Assembly (NCBI GenBank): GCA_964499485.1 | Contig: CAZCLF010000005.1 | Span: forward strand, 1-64,000 | DNA: 64,000 nt | From: Ga0074130 sp964499485 | GTDB lineage: Bacteria; Pseudomonadota; Gammaproteobacteria; Burkholderiales; Rhodocyclaceae | Direction: 5' to 3' | Shown here: piece by piece, positions 52,313 to 60,538 of the stretch | How the letters are laid out: each line of letters starts with the position of its first letter | How positions within the stretch are numbered: position 1 is the stretch's first letter | The notes under the pieces: model-generated | What the model was told of the DNA's origin: nothing | Databases searched by the model: none | What the model saw: the letters and a program-made list of their open reading frames with translations, nothing else | Made by a program: the position numbers and the translations under genes

Positions 52313-54553
52313 TCAGTTGCGTACGCAGTCCACGTAATAGCCTAGGTTACCCGTGCCGTCATCCTTAACCAAACCATGAATGTCGGTTTCGAAGCCGGGG
52401 AAGCGTTCGTTGAAGTCACGGGCGAACTTCAGATAGTTCACGATCTTCTTGTTGAAACGCTCGCCTGGGATCAGCAACGGGATACCGGGTGGATAAGGCG
52501 TCACCAGCATGGCGGTGATGCGGCCTTCGAGCTCGTCAATTGCCACGCGCTCAATCTCGCGATGCGCCATTTTGGCGAAGGCGTCTGACGGCTTCATGGC
52601 CGGCTCCATGTCCGACAGGTACATCTCTGTCGTCAGGCGCGCCACGTCGTTAGCCCGATACACATCATGGATCTGCTGGCACAAATCGCGCAGGCCCATG
52701 CGCTCATAGCGCACATGCTTGGCAACAAACTCAGGCAGCACGCGCCACAGCGGCTGGTTCTTGTCGTAATCGTCCTTGAACTGCTGCAGCGCCGTCACCA
52801 AGGTGTTCCAACGGCCCTTGGTGATACCGATGGTGAACATGATGAAGAAAGAATAGAGGCCGCACTTCTCGACGATCACACCATGCTCGGCGAGATACTT
52901 GGTCACAATAGCGGCGGGGATACCGAACTCGTCAGAGAAGTCGCCGTCGACGTCCAAACCCGGGGTAATGATGGTGGCTTTGATCGGATCGAGCAGGTTG
53001 AAGTTATCGGCCAGATTGCCGAAGCCGTGCCAACGCTCGCCGGCCTTGAGCATCCAGCTGTCGCGCTCTTCCAAGCCCTCTTCGGACAAGTCATCCGGCC
53101 CCCAGACCTTGAACCACCAGTCCACACCCCACTCTTCGTCAACCTTGCGCATGGCACGGCGGAAATCGAGGGCTTCGGTGAGCGACTCTTCCACCAGCGC
53201 GGTTCCGCCCGGTGCTTCCATCATCGCCGCGGCAACGTCGCACGAGGCAATGATTGAGTATTGCGGTGAGGTGGAGGTGTGCATGAGGTAAGCCTCATTG
53301 AACACATCGCGGTCGAGCTTATTGTTCTGTGCATCCTGCACGAGGATTTGCGAGGCTTGGCTCAAACCGGCCAGCAGCTTGTGCGTAGACTGCGTCGAGA
53401 AAATCATCGACTCCTTGCAGCGTGGACGATCTGCGCCGATGGCGTGATAGTCGCCATAGAAATCGTGGAAGGCGGCATGCGGCAGCCAAGCTTCGTCGAA
53501 ATGCAGCGTATCGATCTTGCCATCCAGCTCATCCTTAATCGCTTCGACGTTGTAAAGAATACCGTCATAGGTACTCTGCGTGATCGTCAGCACGCGTGGC
53601 TGCCCCTTGACCTTGCTAGCGAAGGGGTGAGCAGCAATCTTCTTTTGGATACTTTCCCAGCTGAACTCGGCTTTCGGAATGGGGCCGATGATGCCGAAGT
53701 TGTTGCGTGTCGGCATCAGGAATACTGGGATCGCGCCGGTCATCATGATGGCGTGCAGAATCGACTTGTGACAGTTGCGGTCGACGATGACGATATCGCC
53801 CGGTGCAACCGTCGAGTGCCAAACAATCTTGTTCGAGGTGGACGTGCCGTTGGTGACAAAGAACAAATGGTCCGCATTAAAAATACGCGCCGCATTGCGC
53901 TCTGACGCGGCAATCGGGCCGGTGTGATCAAGCAACTGACCAAGTTCTTCGACCGCATTACAGACGTCAGCACGCAACATGTTCTCGCCGAAGAACTGGT
54001 GGAACATCCGTCCCACAGGCGACTTCAGAAACGCCACACCACCCGAGTGACCAGGGCAGTGCCACGAATACGAACCATCCGCTGCGTAGTCGGTCAGGGC
54101 GCGGAAGAATGGGGGTGGGAGCGAATCGACATACGCCTTAGCTTCACGGATGACGTGACGCGCAATGAACTCAGGCGTGTCTTCATACATATGGATGAAG
54201 CCATGCAGCTCGCGCAGGATATCGTTCGGGATATGGCGTGAGGTACGCGTTTCGCCATGCAGGAAGATTGGAATCTCGGCGTTCTTGAAACGAATCTCTT
54301 CAACGAAAGCCCGCAGCTCGGCAATTGTCTCGTCCTCTTCCATCGCCAGCTCTTCATCATCGACGGACAGAATGAATGCCGATGCACGGCTTTGCTGCTG
54401 GGCAAAGGACGTCAGATCGCCATAGCTAGTGACCCCGATCACCTCCATGCTTTCCTTCTCGATGGCCTCGGCCAATGCGCGGATACCTAGACCCGAAGCA
54501 TTTTCCGAGCGGAAGTCTTCGTCGATAATGATGATAGGAAAGTGGAAGCGCAT
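52313..54553 (-). CDS. Orn/Lys/Arg decarboxylase (group III, inducible type)
   Basis: PLP enzyme of 746 residues. ATG 54553 has AGGAG six bases upstream. An N-terminal response-regulator-like wing domain (1-125), the PLP-binding core with SCHKSI-like DRNCHKSILHA, and the Schiff-base Lys in FSTQSTHKLLAGLSQAS (about 385) are visible, followed by the C-terminal domain (PYPPGIPLLIPGE). Whether it prefers lysine, arginine or ornithine cannot be told here. It makes a polyamine or diamine and may aid acid resistance. It lies downstream of dcd beyond a strong hairpin. No antiporter gene is next to it. Confidence 0.93.
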   Translation of the reverse strand: MRFHFPIIIIDEDFRSENASGLGIRALAEAIEKESMEVIGVTSYGDLTSFAQQQSRASAFILSVDDEELAMEEDETIAELRAFVEEIRFKNAEIPIFLHGETRTSRHIPNDILRELHGFIHMYEDTPEFIARHVIREAKAYVDSLPPPFFRALTDYAADGSYSWHCPGHSGGVAFLKSPVGRMFHQFFGENMLRADVCNAVEELGQLLDHTGPIAASERNAARIFNADHLFFVTNGTSTSNKIVWHSTVAPGDIVIVDRNCHKSILHAIMMTGAIPVFLMPTRNNFGIIGPIPKAEFSWESIQKKIAAHPFASKVKGQPRVLTITQSTYDGILYNVEAIKDELDGKIDTLHFDEAWLPHAAFHDFYGDYHAIGADRPRCKESMIFSTQSTHKLLAGLSQASQILVQDAQNNKLDRDVFNEAYLMHTSTSPQYSIIASCDVAAAMMEAPGGTALVEESLTEALDFRRAMRKVDEEWGVDWWFKVWGPDDLSEEGLEERDSWMLKAGERWHGFGNLADNFNLLDPIKATIITPGLDVDGDFSDEFGIPAAIVTKYLAEHGVIVEKCGLYSFFIMFTIGITKGRWNTLVTALQQFKDDYDKNQPLWRVLPEFVAKHVRYERMGLRDLCQQIHDVYRANDVARLTTEMYLSDMEPAMKPSDAFAKMAHREIERVAIDELEGRITAMLVTPYPPGIPLLIPGERFNKKIVNYLKFARDFNERFPGFETDIHGLVKDDGTGNLGYYVDCVRN

Positions 54554-54570
54554 GGCTGCTCCTGAAAGGC

Positions 54571-54600
54571 AAAGACCCGATTGGCTCAATCGGGTCTTGA
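54571..54600 (-). terminator. Strong hairpin between dcd and the decarboxylase gene
   Basis: AAGACCCGATT (54572-54582) and AATCGGGTCTT (54588-54598) pair perfectly over GGCTC, which adds one more pair. On the minus strand TTTGCCTTTC follows. It probably ends the dcd transcript; it is only about 18 bases from the decarboxylase start, so it may also act as a leader hairpin. Confidence 0.7.
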
Positions 54601-54662
54601 AGAAAAGTGGCTAGGGTAAAACGCTACTGTTACGAAGGTGCGTCAGCGATGAACAAGCGTGA

Positions 54663-55229
54663 TCAGATTTTGGGCAAGGTTACACCGACTTGGCCTTGAT
54701 ACTTGCCGCCGCGGTCCTTGTACGAGGTTTCGCACACCTCATCTGACTCGAAAAACAACACTTGGGCGCAGCCCTCGCCAGCGTAAATTTTGGCTGGCAA
54801 CGGCGTGGTGTTGGAGAATTCCAGCGTCACATAGCCTTCCCACTCGGGCTCAAAGGGCGTCACATTTACGATGATGCCGCAGCGGGCATACGTGCTCTTG
54901 CCTAAGCAGATGGTGAGCACGCTACGTGGGATACGGAAGTATTCAACCGTGCGAGCCAACGCAAATGAGTTCGGCGGAATAATGCAGTACTCACCATTCA
55001 TCTCGACAAAGGAGTTCGGATCGAAATTCTTTGGATCAACAATGGTCGAGTTGATATTAGTGAAGACCTTGAACTCCGGCGCGCAGCGAATATCGTAACC
55101 ATAGCTGGATGTGCCGTAGGACACGATCTTGCGGCCATCCACCTCACGGACAAGATCCGGCTCAAAGGGCTCGATCATGCCGTGCTGCTCCGCCATGCGG
55201 CGTATCCACTTGTCAGACTTAATGCTCAT
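54663..55229 (-). CDS. dcd: dCTP deaminase
   Basis: Converts dCTP to dUTP, the first step toward dUMP for ThyA. 188 residues, the E. coli length. Conserved: MSIKSDKWIRRMAEQHGMIE, FVEMNGEYCIIPPNSFALAR, the catalytic Glu in GIIVNVTPFEPEWEGYVTLE (about 138), and the C-terminal GKYQGQVGVTLPKI. It is between apbC and the decarboxylase gene, with hairpins on both sides, and so is probably transcribed alone. Confidence 0.98.
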   Translation of the reverse strand: MSIKSDKWIRRMAEQHGMIEPFEPDLVREVDGRKIVSYGTSSYGYDIRCAPEFKVFTNINSTIVDPKNFDPNSFVEMNGEYCIIPPNSFALARTVEYFRIPRSVLTICLGKSTYARCGIIVNVTPFEPEWEGYVTLEFSNTTPLPAKIYAGEGCAQVLFFESDEVCETSYKDRGGKYQGQVGVTLPKI

Positions 55230-55252
55230 GTGCGCTTCCGGGATCTGGAAAA

Positions 55253-55281
55253 CGAAAAGAGCGGATTATCCGCTCTTTTCG
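55253..55281. terminator. Terminator downstream of apbC
   Basis: CGAAAAGAGCGGAT (55253-55266) and its exact complement (55268-55281) flank a single T, giving about 12 pairs. On the minus strand CTCTTTTCGTTTTCC follows, in the 84-base gap after apbC and before dcd. Confidence 0.75.
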
Positions 55282-55313
55282 GGGTGGTGCAATAGGCTCA
55301 GATCAGGTCGTGA

Positions 55314-56402
55314 TCAGGTGTTTTGCACGACGATATTGGGGAACTTGCCGCTCATTTCCTTAGCCTGCTCCGCAATCTTGACCGCCACGCGGCGCGCAAT
55401 CTGCTTGTAGATGGCGGCAATACGGCCATCTGGATCAGCCACTACGGTCGGCTTGCCTTGGTCGGCTTGCAGACGGATGCTCAGATCCAACGGCAACTTG
55501 CCCAGCAGCTCAATCTCGTAATCCAGCGACATGCGCTCGCCACCGCCAGAGCCGAAGATCGCCTCTTCATGGCCGCACTTAGAGCAGATATGGATGCTCA
55601 TATTTTCGACGATGCCGAGGATCGGGATTCCGACCTTCTCGAACATCTTGAGGCCCTTGCGCGCATCCAGCAGAGCGATGTCTTGCGGCGTTGTGACGAT
55701 GACAGCGCCGGTCACCGGCACTTGCTGCGCCAGGGTCAATTGAATGTCACCCGTGCCCGGCGGCAAGTCGATCACCAAGTAATCCAGGTTGTCCCAAGCC
55801 GTCTGGCCCAGCAACTGCTGCATAGCGGAGGTGACCATCGGGCCACGCCACACCATCGGGGTCTCTTGATCGATCAGAAAACCAATCGACATGGTTTGCA
55901 CATCGTAGGCTTCCATCGGCTTGATGGTCTTGTCATCCACCGCTTCGGGACGGCCAGACAGGCCCATCATCTGCGGCTGCGACGGGCCGTAGATATCGGC
56001 GTCGAGCAGGCCCACGCGGGCACCTTCGGCAGCCAGTGCCAGCGCCAGATTTACAGCCGTGGTGGACTTCCCAACGCCGCCCTTGCCGGACGCGACAGCA
56101 ATGATGTTCTTAACGTTGGGCAGCAGCTTCACACCACGCTGCACGGTGTGTGCAACGATCTTGGCGTAAACATTGACGGTGATCTTGCCGATACCGGCGA
56201 TCTTGCCGAGATGGCCCTCGACCATGTCGCGGATCAGGCCGAGCTGGCTCTGTGCCGGGTAGCCGAGTTCGATATCCAGGCTGACATCGGCGCCATTGAC
56301 CTTGATATTGCGGGCGCTACGGCTGGCAATGAAATCCTTACCGGTATTTGGGTCGGTGATTTGCTTGAGTGCGTCCTGAATCGTCGCTTCGGTGATGCTC
56401 AT
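55314..56402 (-). CDS. apbC: Fe-S cluster carrier ATPase ApbC (Mrp/NBP35)
   Basis: P-loop protein that holds and transfers Fe-S clusters. 362 residues. An N-terminal MIP18-like domain (1-85; ATIQDALKQITDPNTGKDF), a deviant Walker A (ASGKGGVGKSTTAVNLALAL, about 104-123), LLDADIYGPSQPQMMG, and the CxxC that bridges the cluster (ICSKCGHEE, about 272-275). It is divergent from metG over a 130-base gap; the dcd-apbC/metG arrangement is common in betaproteobacteria. A long open frame on the opposite strand is a by-product of codon bias. Confidence 0.97.
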   Translation of the reverse strand: MSITEATIQDALKQITDPNTGKDFIASRSARNIKVNGADVSLDIELGYPAQSQLGLIRDMVEGHLGKIAGIGKITVNVYAKIVAHTVQRGVKLLPNVKNIIAVASGKGGVGKSTTAVNLALALAAEGARVGLLDADIYGPSQPQMMGLSGRPEAVDDKTIKPMEAYDVQTMSIGFLIDQETPMVWRGPMVTSAMQQLLGQTAWDNLDYLVIDLPPGTGDIQLTLAQQVPVTGAVIVTTPQDIALLDARKGLKMFEKVGIPILGIVENMSIHICSKCGHEEAIFGSGGGERMSLDYEIELLGKLPLDLSIRLQADQGKPTVVADPDGRIAAIYKQIARRVAVKIAEQAKEMSGKFPNIVVQNT

Positions 56403-56532
56403 ATGAACTCCAATGCCAAAATACTTGAGTGATTTTGTCTAGTATACCCGACCAATGACGGACAGACCGGGCTTAGGCACGGGGCTTTGGTAAAATGGCT
56501 GATTGCCGAATCCTGCTTCCCAGCGTCCCCAC

Positions 56533-58623
56533 ATGACTGCCCCTCGCAAAATCCTCGTCACCAGCGCCCTGCCTTATGCCAACGGCGCCATCCACCTCGG
56601 CCATTTGGTCGAGTACATCCAGACCGATATCTGGGTACGCTTCCAGAAAATGCGAGGGCACAACTGTCATTATGTGTGCGCCGACGATACGCACGGCACG
56701 CCCATCATGCTGCGCGCTGAAAAGGAAGGCATCACCCCGGAACAGCTGATTGCCCGCGTGCATGGCGAACACAGCCGCGATTTTGCTGGCTTCCACATCG
56801 CCTTTGACAACTACTACTCGACGCATTCGGACGAAACCCGCACTCACGCCGAAGATATCTACGCCAAGCTGCATGCCGCAGGCCTAATCGAGACCCGCGC
56901 CATCGAGCAGTTCTACGACCCGGTCAAGGAAATGTTCCTGCCGGATCGCTTCATCAAGGGCGAATGCCCGAAGTGTGGCGCCAAGGACCAATACGGCGAC
57001 AACTGCGAAGTCTGCGGTGCCGCTTATGCACCAGCTGAACTCAAGAACCCCTACTCAGCGGTGTCCGGTGCCAAGCCGGAGATGCGCAACTCCGAACACT
57101 ACTTCTTCAAGCTGTCCGACCCTCGCTGCCAAGCCTTCCTGCGCGAATGGACGCGTGGTGGCCAACTGCAAGCCGAGGCCGCCAACAAGATGCAGGAATG
57201 GCTGGGTGCCGACGGCGAAAACAAGCTCTCAGACTGGGACATCTCGCGCGATGCGCCGTATTTCGGCTTCCGCATTCCCGGCGCTGATAACAAGTTCTTC
57301 TACGTGTGGCTGGATGCGCCAGTTGGCTACATGGGCTCGTTCCAGAACCTCGCCAATCGCGTCGGACTGAATTTTGACGAATACTGGCGAGACGGTTCGG
57401 AAACCGAGCTCTACCATTTCATCGGCAAGGACATTCTCTATTTCCACGCCTTGTTCTGGCCGGCCATGCTTAAGTTCAGCGGCCACCGCACCCCCACCAA
57501 TGTGTTCGCGCACGGCTTCCTGACGGTGGATGGCGCCAAGATGTCCAAGTCGCGTGGCACCTTCATCACCGCCGAGTCCTATCTCAGCACCGGCCTCAAC
57601 CCGGAATGGCTGCGTTACTACTTTGCCGCCAAGCTCAACGGCAGCATGGAAGACATCGATCTCAGCCTCGACGATTTCATCGCCCGCGTGAATAGCGATC
57701 TGATCGGCAAGTACATCAATATCGCCAGCCGTTGTGCCGGCTTCCTGACTAAGGGTTTCGGCGGCAAGATTGCCTTCGATGCAGATGCTGAACTGGTCAC
57801 CATGGCGCGTGCTGGTAGCGACACAATTGCCGAATGCTACGAGCAGCGCGACTATGGCCGCGCCCTGCGCGAAATCATGGCGATCGCGGATCGCGCTAAT
57901 GGCGTCATTGCCAGCGTTGCGCCTTGGACAATTGCTAAACAAGACCCGACCAGCCCAGCCCTGCAGGCCATCTGCTCCCAAGCACTTGAAGTCTTCCGCC
58001 TGCTCACCTTGTATCTGAAGCCAGTGCTACCGAAGCTGGCAGAGCAGGTCGAAAGTTTCCTCGGGATCCCCGCCCAAGGCTGGGCCGAAGTACCGGTGCA
58101 TCTGACCAAGGGTCACCTGATCAATAACTACAGCCATCTGATGCAGCGCATTGACCCTAAGCAGGTTGAAGCACTGGTTGCCGCGAATCGCGATTCGCTC
58201 GCCGTAACGCCGGCCGTCGAACCTAAGAAGGAAAAGAAAGTGGAAGCCAAGCCTGAACAAGCTGCAGCAACAAGCAATGACAACGCCTTCATCAGCATCG
58301 ATGACTTCATGAAGATTGATCTGCGCATCGCCAAGATCGCCAATGCCGAACATGTAGAAGGCGCAGACAAGCTCATTCGCTTGCAGCTGGATCTCGGCAC
58401 GCTGGGTACGCGTCAAGTCTTTGCCGGCATCAAGTCGGCCTACGATCCAGCCCTGCTGATCGGCCGCCTCACCGTCATGGTTGCCAACCTCGCGCCGCGC
58501 AAAATGAAGTTTGGTATGAGCGAAGGCATGGTGCTGGCCGCATCGGATACCGAAGGTAATGCCAGTGGCTTGTACATCTTGTCGCCAGACTCAGGCGCAA
58601 CGCCGGGCATGAAGGTCAAGTAA
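56533..58623 (+). CDS. metG: Methionyl-tRNA synthetase
   Basis: Charges tRNA-Met. 696 residues from ATG 56533; an in-frame start ten codons earlier is not conserved. Signature HIGH is ALPYANGAIHLGHLVEYIQT; the zinc knuckles are CPKC and CEVCG (about 150-165); KMSKS is GAKMSKSRGTF (about 335-345). The C-terminal 110 residues form a tRNA-binding OB fold (ISIDDFMKIDLRIAKIANAE) used for dimerisation, after a Lys/Ala-rich linker. No clear Shine-Dalgarno sequence. Divergent from apbC. Confidence 0.98.
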   Translation: MTAPRKILVTSALPYANGAIHLGHLVEYIQTDIWVRFQKMRGHNCHYVCADDTHGTPIMLRAEKEGITPEQLIARVHGEHSRDFAGFHIAFDNYYSTHSDETRTHAEDIYAKLHAAGLIETRAIEQFYDPVKEMFLPDRFIKGECPKCGAKDQYGDNCEVCGAAYAPAELKNPYSAVSGAKPEMRNSEHYFFKLSDPRCQAFLREWTRGGQLQAEAANKMQEWLGADGENKLSDWDISRDAPYFGFRIPGADNKFFYVWLDAPVGYMGSFQNLANRVGLNFDEYWRDGSETELYHFIGKDILYFHALFWPAMLKFSGHRTPTNVFAHGFLTVDGAKMSKSRGTFITAESYLSTGLNPEWLRYYFAAKLNGSMEDIDLSLDDFIARVNSDLIGKYINIASRCAGFLTKGFGGKIAFDADAELVTMARAGSDTIAECYEQRDYGRALREIMAIADRANGVIASVAPWTIAKQDPTSPALQAICSQALEVFRLLTLYLKPVLPKLAEQVESFLGIPAQGWAEVPVHLTKGHLINNYSHLMQRIDPKQVEALVAANRDSLAVTPAVEPKKEKKVEAKPEQAAATSNDNAFISIDDFMKIDLRIAKIANAEHVEGADKLIRLQLDLGTLGTRQVFAGIKSAYDPALLIGRLTVMVANLAPRKMKFGMSEGMVLAASDTEGNASGLYILSPDSGATPGMKVK

Positions 58624-58636
58624 CAGCTCTAACCCC

Positions 58637-58659
58637 ACCCTCTCCCCGCGGGAGAGGGT
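58637..58659. repeat. REP-like intergenic palindrome after metG
   Basis: ACCCTCTCCC and GGGAGAGGGT pair over a CGC loop, 14 bases after the metG stop. CCCTCTCCC-type palindromes of this kind recur between genes in many Proteobacteria. It may end metG transcription, though no T-run follows. Confidence 0.6.
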
Positions 58660-58710
58660 AACTCTGGCTCGCCAGCGTTGCAGGCTCAATGTCCTTCTTC
58701 TTCGTAGCCC

Positions 58711-59016
58711 ATGCCTAACAACCTACCTACTGCCGCTGACATTGCACGTCGTCGCCTCACCATCTCTGGCAAGGTGCAAGGCGTGTATTACCGCGCGTCA
58801 ATGGTTGAGGCTGCTCAGCGATTAGGCATCGTTGGGTGGGTACGCAACTGCAGCGATGGATGCGTTGAGGCTGTGATCGCAGGCGAAAGCTCAGCTGTCG
58901 CAGCACTGATCGCCTGGGCTCGCAAAGGGCCGCCCGCGGCAGCGGTCGCCCATGTGCGGGTGGAGCTGAGCGATGAGGAGGATTTTGATCGTTTCAGCGT
59001 TGTCGAAACACGCTGA
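58711..59016 (+). CDS. acyP: Acylphosphatase
   Basis: Hydrolyses the carboxyl-phosphate bond of small acylphosphates. 101 residues. The phosphate-binding loop KVQGVYYRASMVEAAQRLGI supplies the catalytic Arg (about 28), and the Asn is in GWVRNCSDGCVEAVI (about 46). The C-terminal 10 residues complete the ferredoxin-like fold. No clear Shine-Dalgarno sequence is seen. It ends 11 bases before the convergent GIDE-type gene. Confidence 0.93.
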   Translation: MPNNLPTAADIARRRLTISGKVQGVYYRASMVEAAQRLGIVGWVRNCSDGCVEAVIAGESSAVAALIAWARKGPPAAAVAHVRVELSDEEDFDRFSVVETR

Positions 59017-59027
59017 TTACGCACTGA

Positions 59028-59945
59028 TCAAAACACCAAGGCGTAGCTGTAGGCTGTGCCAGCGAGCGCCGCAAAGAACACGGCCAGATGTCCCCAAGCC
59101 CACCATTGGTAGCGGCTAGCAAGCTTGGCCGGTTCCAAGTTTGAGATGAGATAAAGCCGACCATCACTCGGGTAATGCATGACGTGCAAGTCGGCATTAT
59201 TGCGTGCGGCCCGATGATTGGCCTCGATTTCGCGGCGTGCCGCGCTACGCGCAAGCTCCCATTCGCGCATGCTCAGCTGGCCATCCTCATCCAGATCAAA
59301 ACGCTTGAGCAATTGCGGGTGGTCGCGCTTCCACTCAGCGAGCAAATCACGAATGTCGGCATCGCGATCCAATTGCAAATCGAGTGCGGTGCGCGTGACA
59401 AACTGACCAAGCACATAGATCCGTTCTTGGCCGAGTAGCAGCCATTGCGTATAGCGCGTATCGCCCTCGGTCCAGCTGTCCTTGCGGATGGTGATGACTT
59501 CCGCGCCATCCGGATCAATCAGGCACTCACCGGTGGCATCGCGCAGCAGAAATGAAGCGTCGGAGGTTTCGCTTCGCTCATGCTGCCACTTACCGTCATT
59601 GTCCTTGTGCTCGATGATGTAGCGGTACCAGAGACAGGGCAGTCCATTCAGCGGTGACACCAGCGGCAGCCCCTCAAGTGGTGCGCCACGGCCAATCAGC
59701 TCAACATAACCCTGCGCCGCTGTAGCCACCTGAGAGGTAGGAGTATCGCCCACGCTGCGCCAGCGTCGCAGCGCGCCCAGCCAGCCAAAGACACTGAGCA
59801 CAGCAATCGCTGCAGCCACACCCAGCCAGCCTTCCGGACTCCCTATCTCGAGACCCACAAAGACAAGGGCAAGCTGCCCGCCGGATACGACAAAGCGGCC
59901 CGCCCCATCCGACAGCCGCCATGGGCCGCCCAACGATAATTCCAT
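59028..59945 (-). CDS. GIDE-domain membrane protein with an EF-hand
   Basis: 305 residues. A hydrophobic N-terminal region (about 18-60, two helices) precedes a GIDE/MUL1 BAM-like domain (about 75-180; RGAPLEGLPLVSPLNGLPCL, ECLIDPDGAEV). An EF-hand loop DLDEDGQLSMRE (about 217-228) is intact and should bind calcium. A last membrane helix lies at about 280-302. It follows lemA directly (the stop TAA touches the ATG). LemA-GIDE pairs recur in bacteria, but their role is not settled. The EF-hand is an unusual addition. Confidence 0.82.
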   Translation of the reverse strand: MELSLGGPWRLSDGAGRFVVSGGQLALVFVGLEIGSPEGWLGVAAAIAVLSVFGWLGALRRWRSVGDTPTSQVATAAQGYVELIGRGAPLEGLPLVSPLNGLPCLWYRYIIEHKDNDGKWQHERSETSDASFLLRDATGECLIDPDGAEVITIRKDSWTEGDTRYTQWLLLGQERIYVLGQFVTRTALDLQLDRDADIRDLLAEWKRDHPQLLKRFDLDEDGQLSMREWELARSAARREIEANHRAARNNADLHVMHYPSDGRLYLISNLEPAKLASRYQWWAWGHLAVFFAALAGTAYSYALVF

Positions 59946-60518
59946 TTAGCTGAACAACGCCTTAACGTCGACGTCGGCTTTTTCGGCCGTGGAGAATTCG
60001 AGCAAGGGTTTAGCTTCGAAATGAAAGAGTTTGGCCACAATCGCATCCGGGAACTGCTCGATGCGCACGTTGTTGATGTTCACGCTCTCGTTGTAAAACT
60101 CGCGCCGGTCAGCAATCGCGTTTTCAAGCTGCGAGATACGGGTTTGTAGCTGCATGAAGTTTTCATTGGCGCGCAGCTCTGGGTAGGCTTCAGCTACTGC
60201 GAACAAACGCCCGAGCCCTTGACGCAACAAACCCTCAGCTTCGCCCAGCGCACCAATATCTTGCTGCTGTCGCGCATCGTGCACTTGGGCACGTGCCGCG
60301 ATCACGCGCTCCAGCGTGCTGGCTTCAAACTGCTTGTACTGTTTGCAGACCTCCACCAGTTTGGGCAACTCATCATGGCGCTGCTTGAGCAACACGTCGA
60401 TATTCGCCCAAGCCTTGGCTACGTCATGCTTGAGCTGCACCAGCCCGTTATAGACAACTACCGCGTAGATGACGACGACTGCAATAAAACCGAAAAACAG
60501 CAGGCTGCTCAGACTCAT
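59946..60518 (-). CDS. lemA: LemA family protein
   Basis: 190 residues. One N-terminal membrane helix (LLFFGFIAVVVIYAVVVYNG) with the LemA motif YNGLVQLKHDVAKAWANIDV, VLLKQRHDELPKLVEVCKQY, and a coiled, antiparallel helical body containing AVAEAYPELRANENFMQLQT and IADRREFYNESVN. Probably anchored in the inner membrane with the helical part outside. Function unknown. It is immediately upstream of the GIDE gene and 20 bases from the dnaE end, so it may be read from the dnaE transcript. Confidence 0.95.
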   Translation of the reverse strand: MSLSSLLFFGFIAVVVIYAVVVYNGLVQLKHDVAKAWANIDVLLKQRHDELPKLVEVCKQYKQFEASTLERVIAARAQVHDARQQQDIGALGEAEGLLRQGLGRLFAVAEAYPELRANENFMQLQTRISQLENAIADRREFYNESVNINNVRIEQFPDAIVAKLFHFEAKPLLEFSTAEKADVDVKALFS

Positions 60519-60538
60519 GGAGAAACTCCCTCAGGAAA

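Noticed and set aside
55323..56432. Long open frame (369 codons) on the plus strand opposite apbC
   Set aside because: It is rich in His, Arg and Gln with no domain, and apbC on the other strand is a clear full-length conserved protein.
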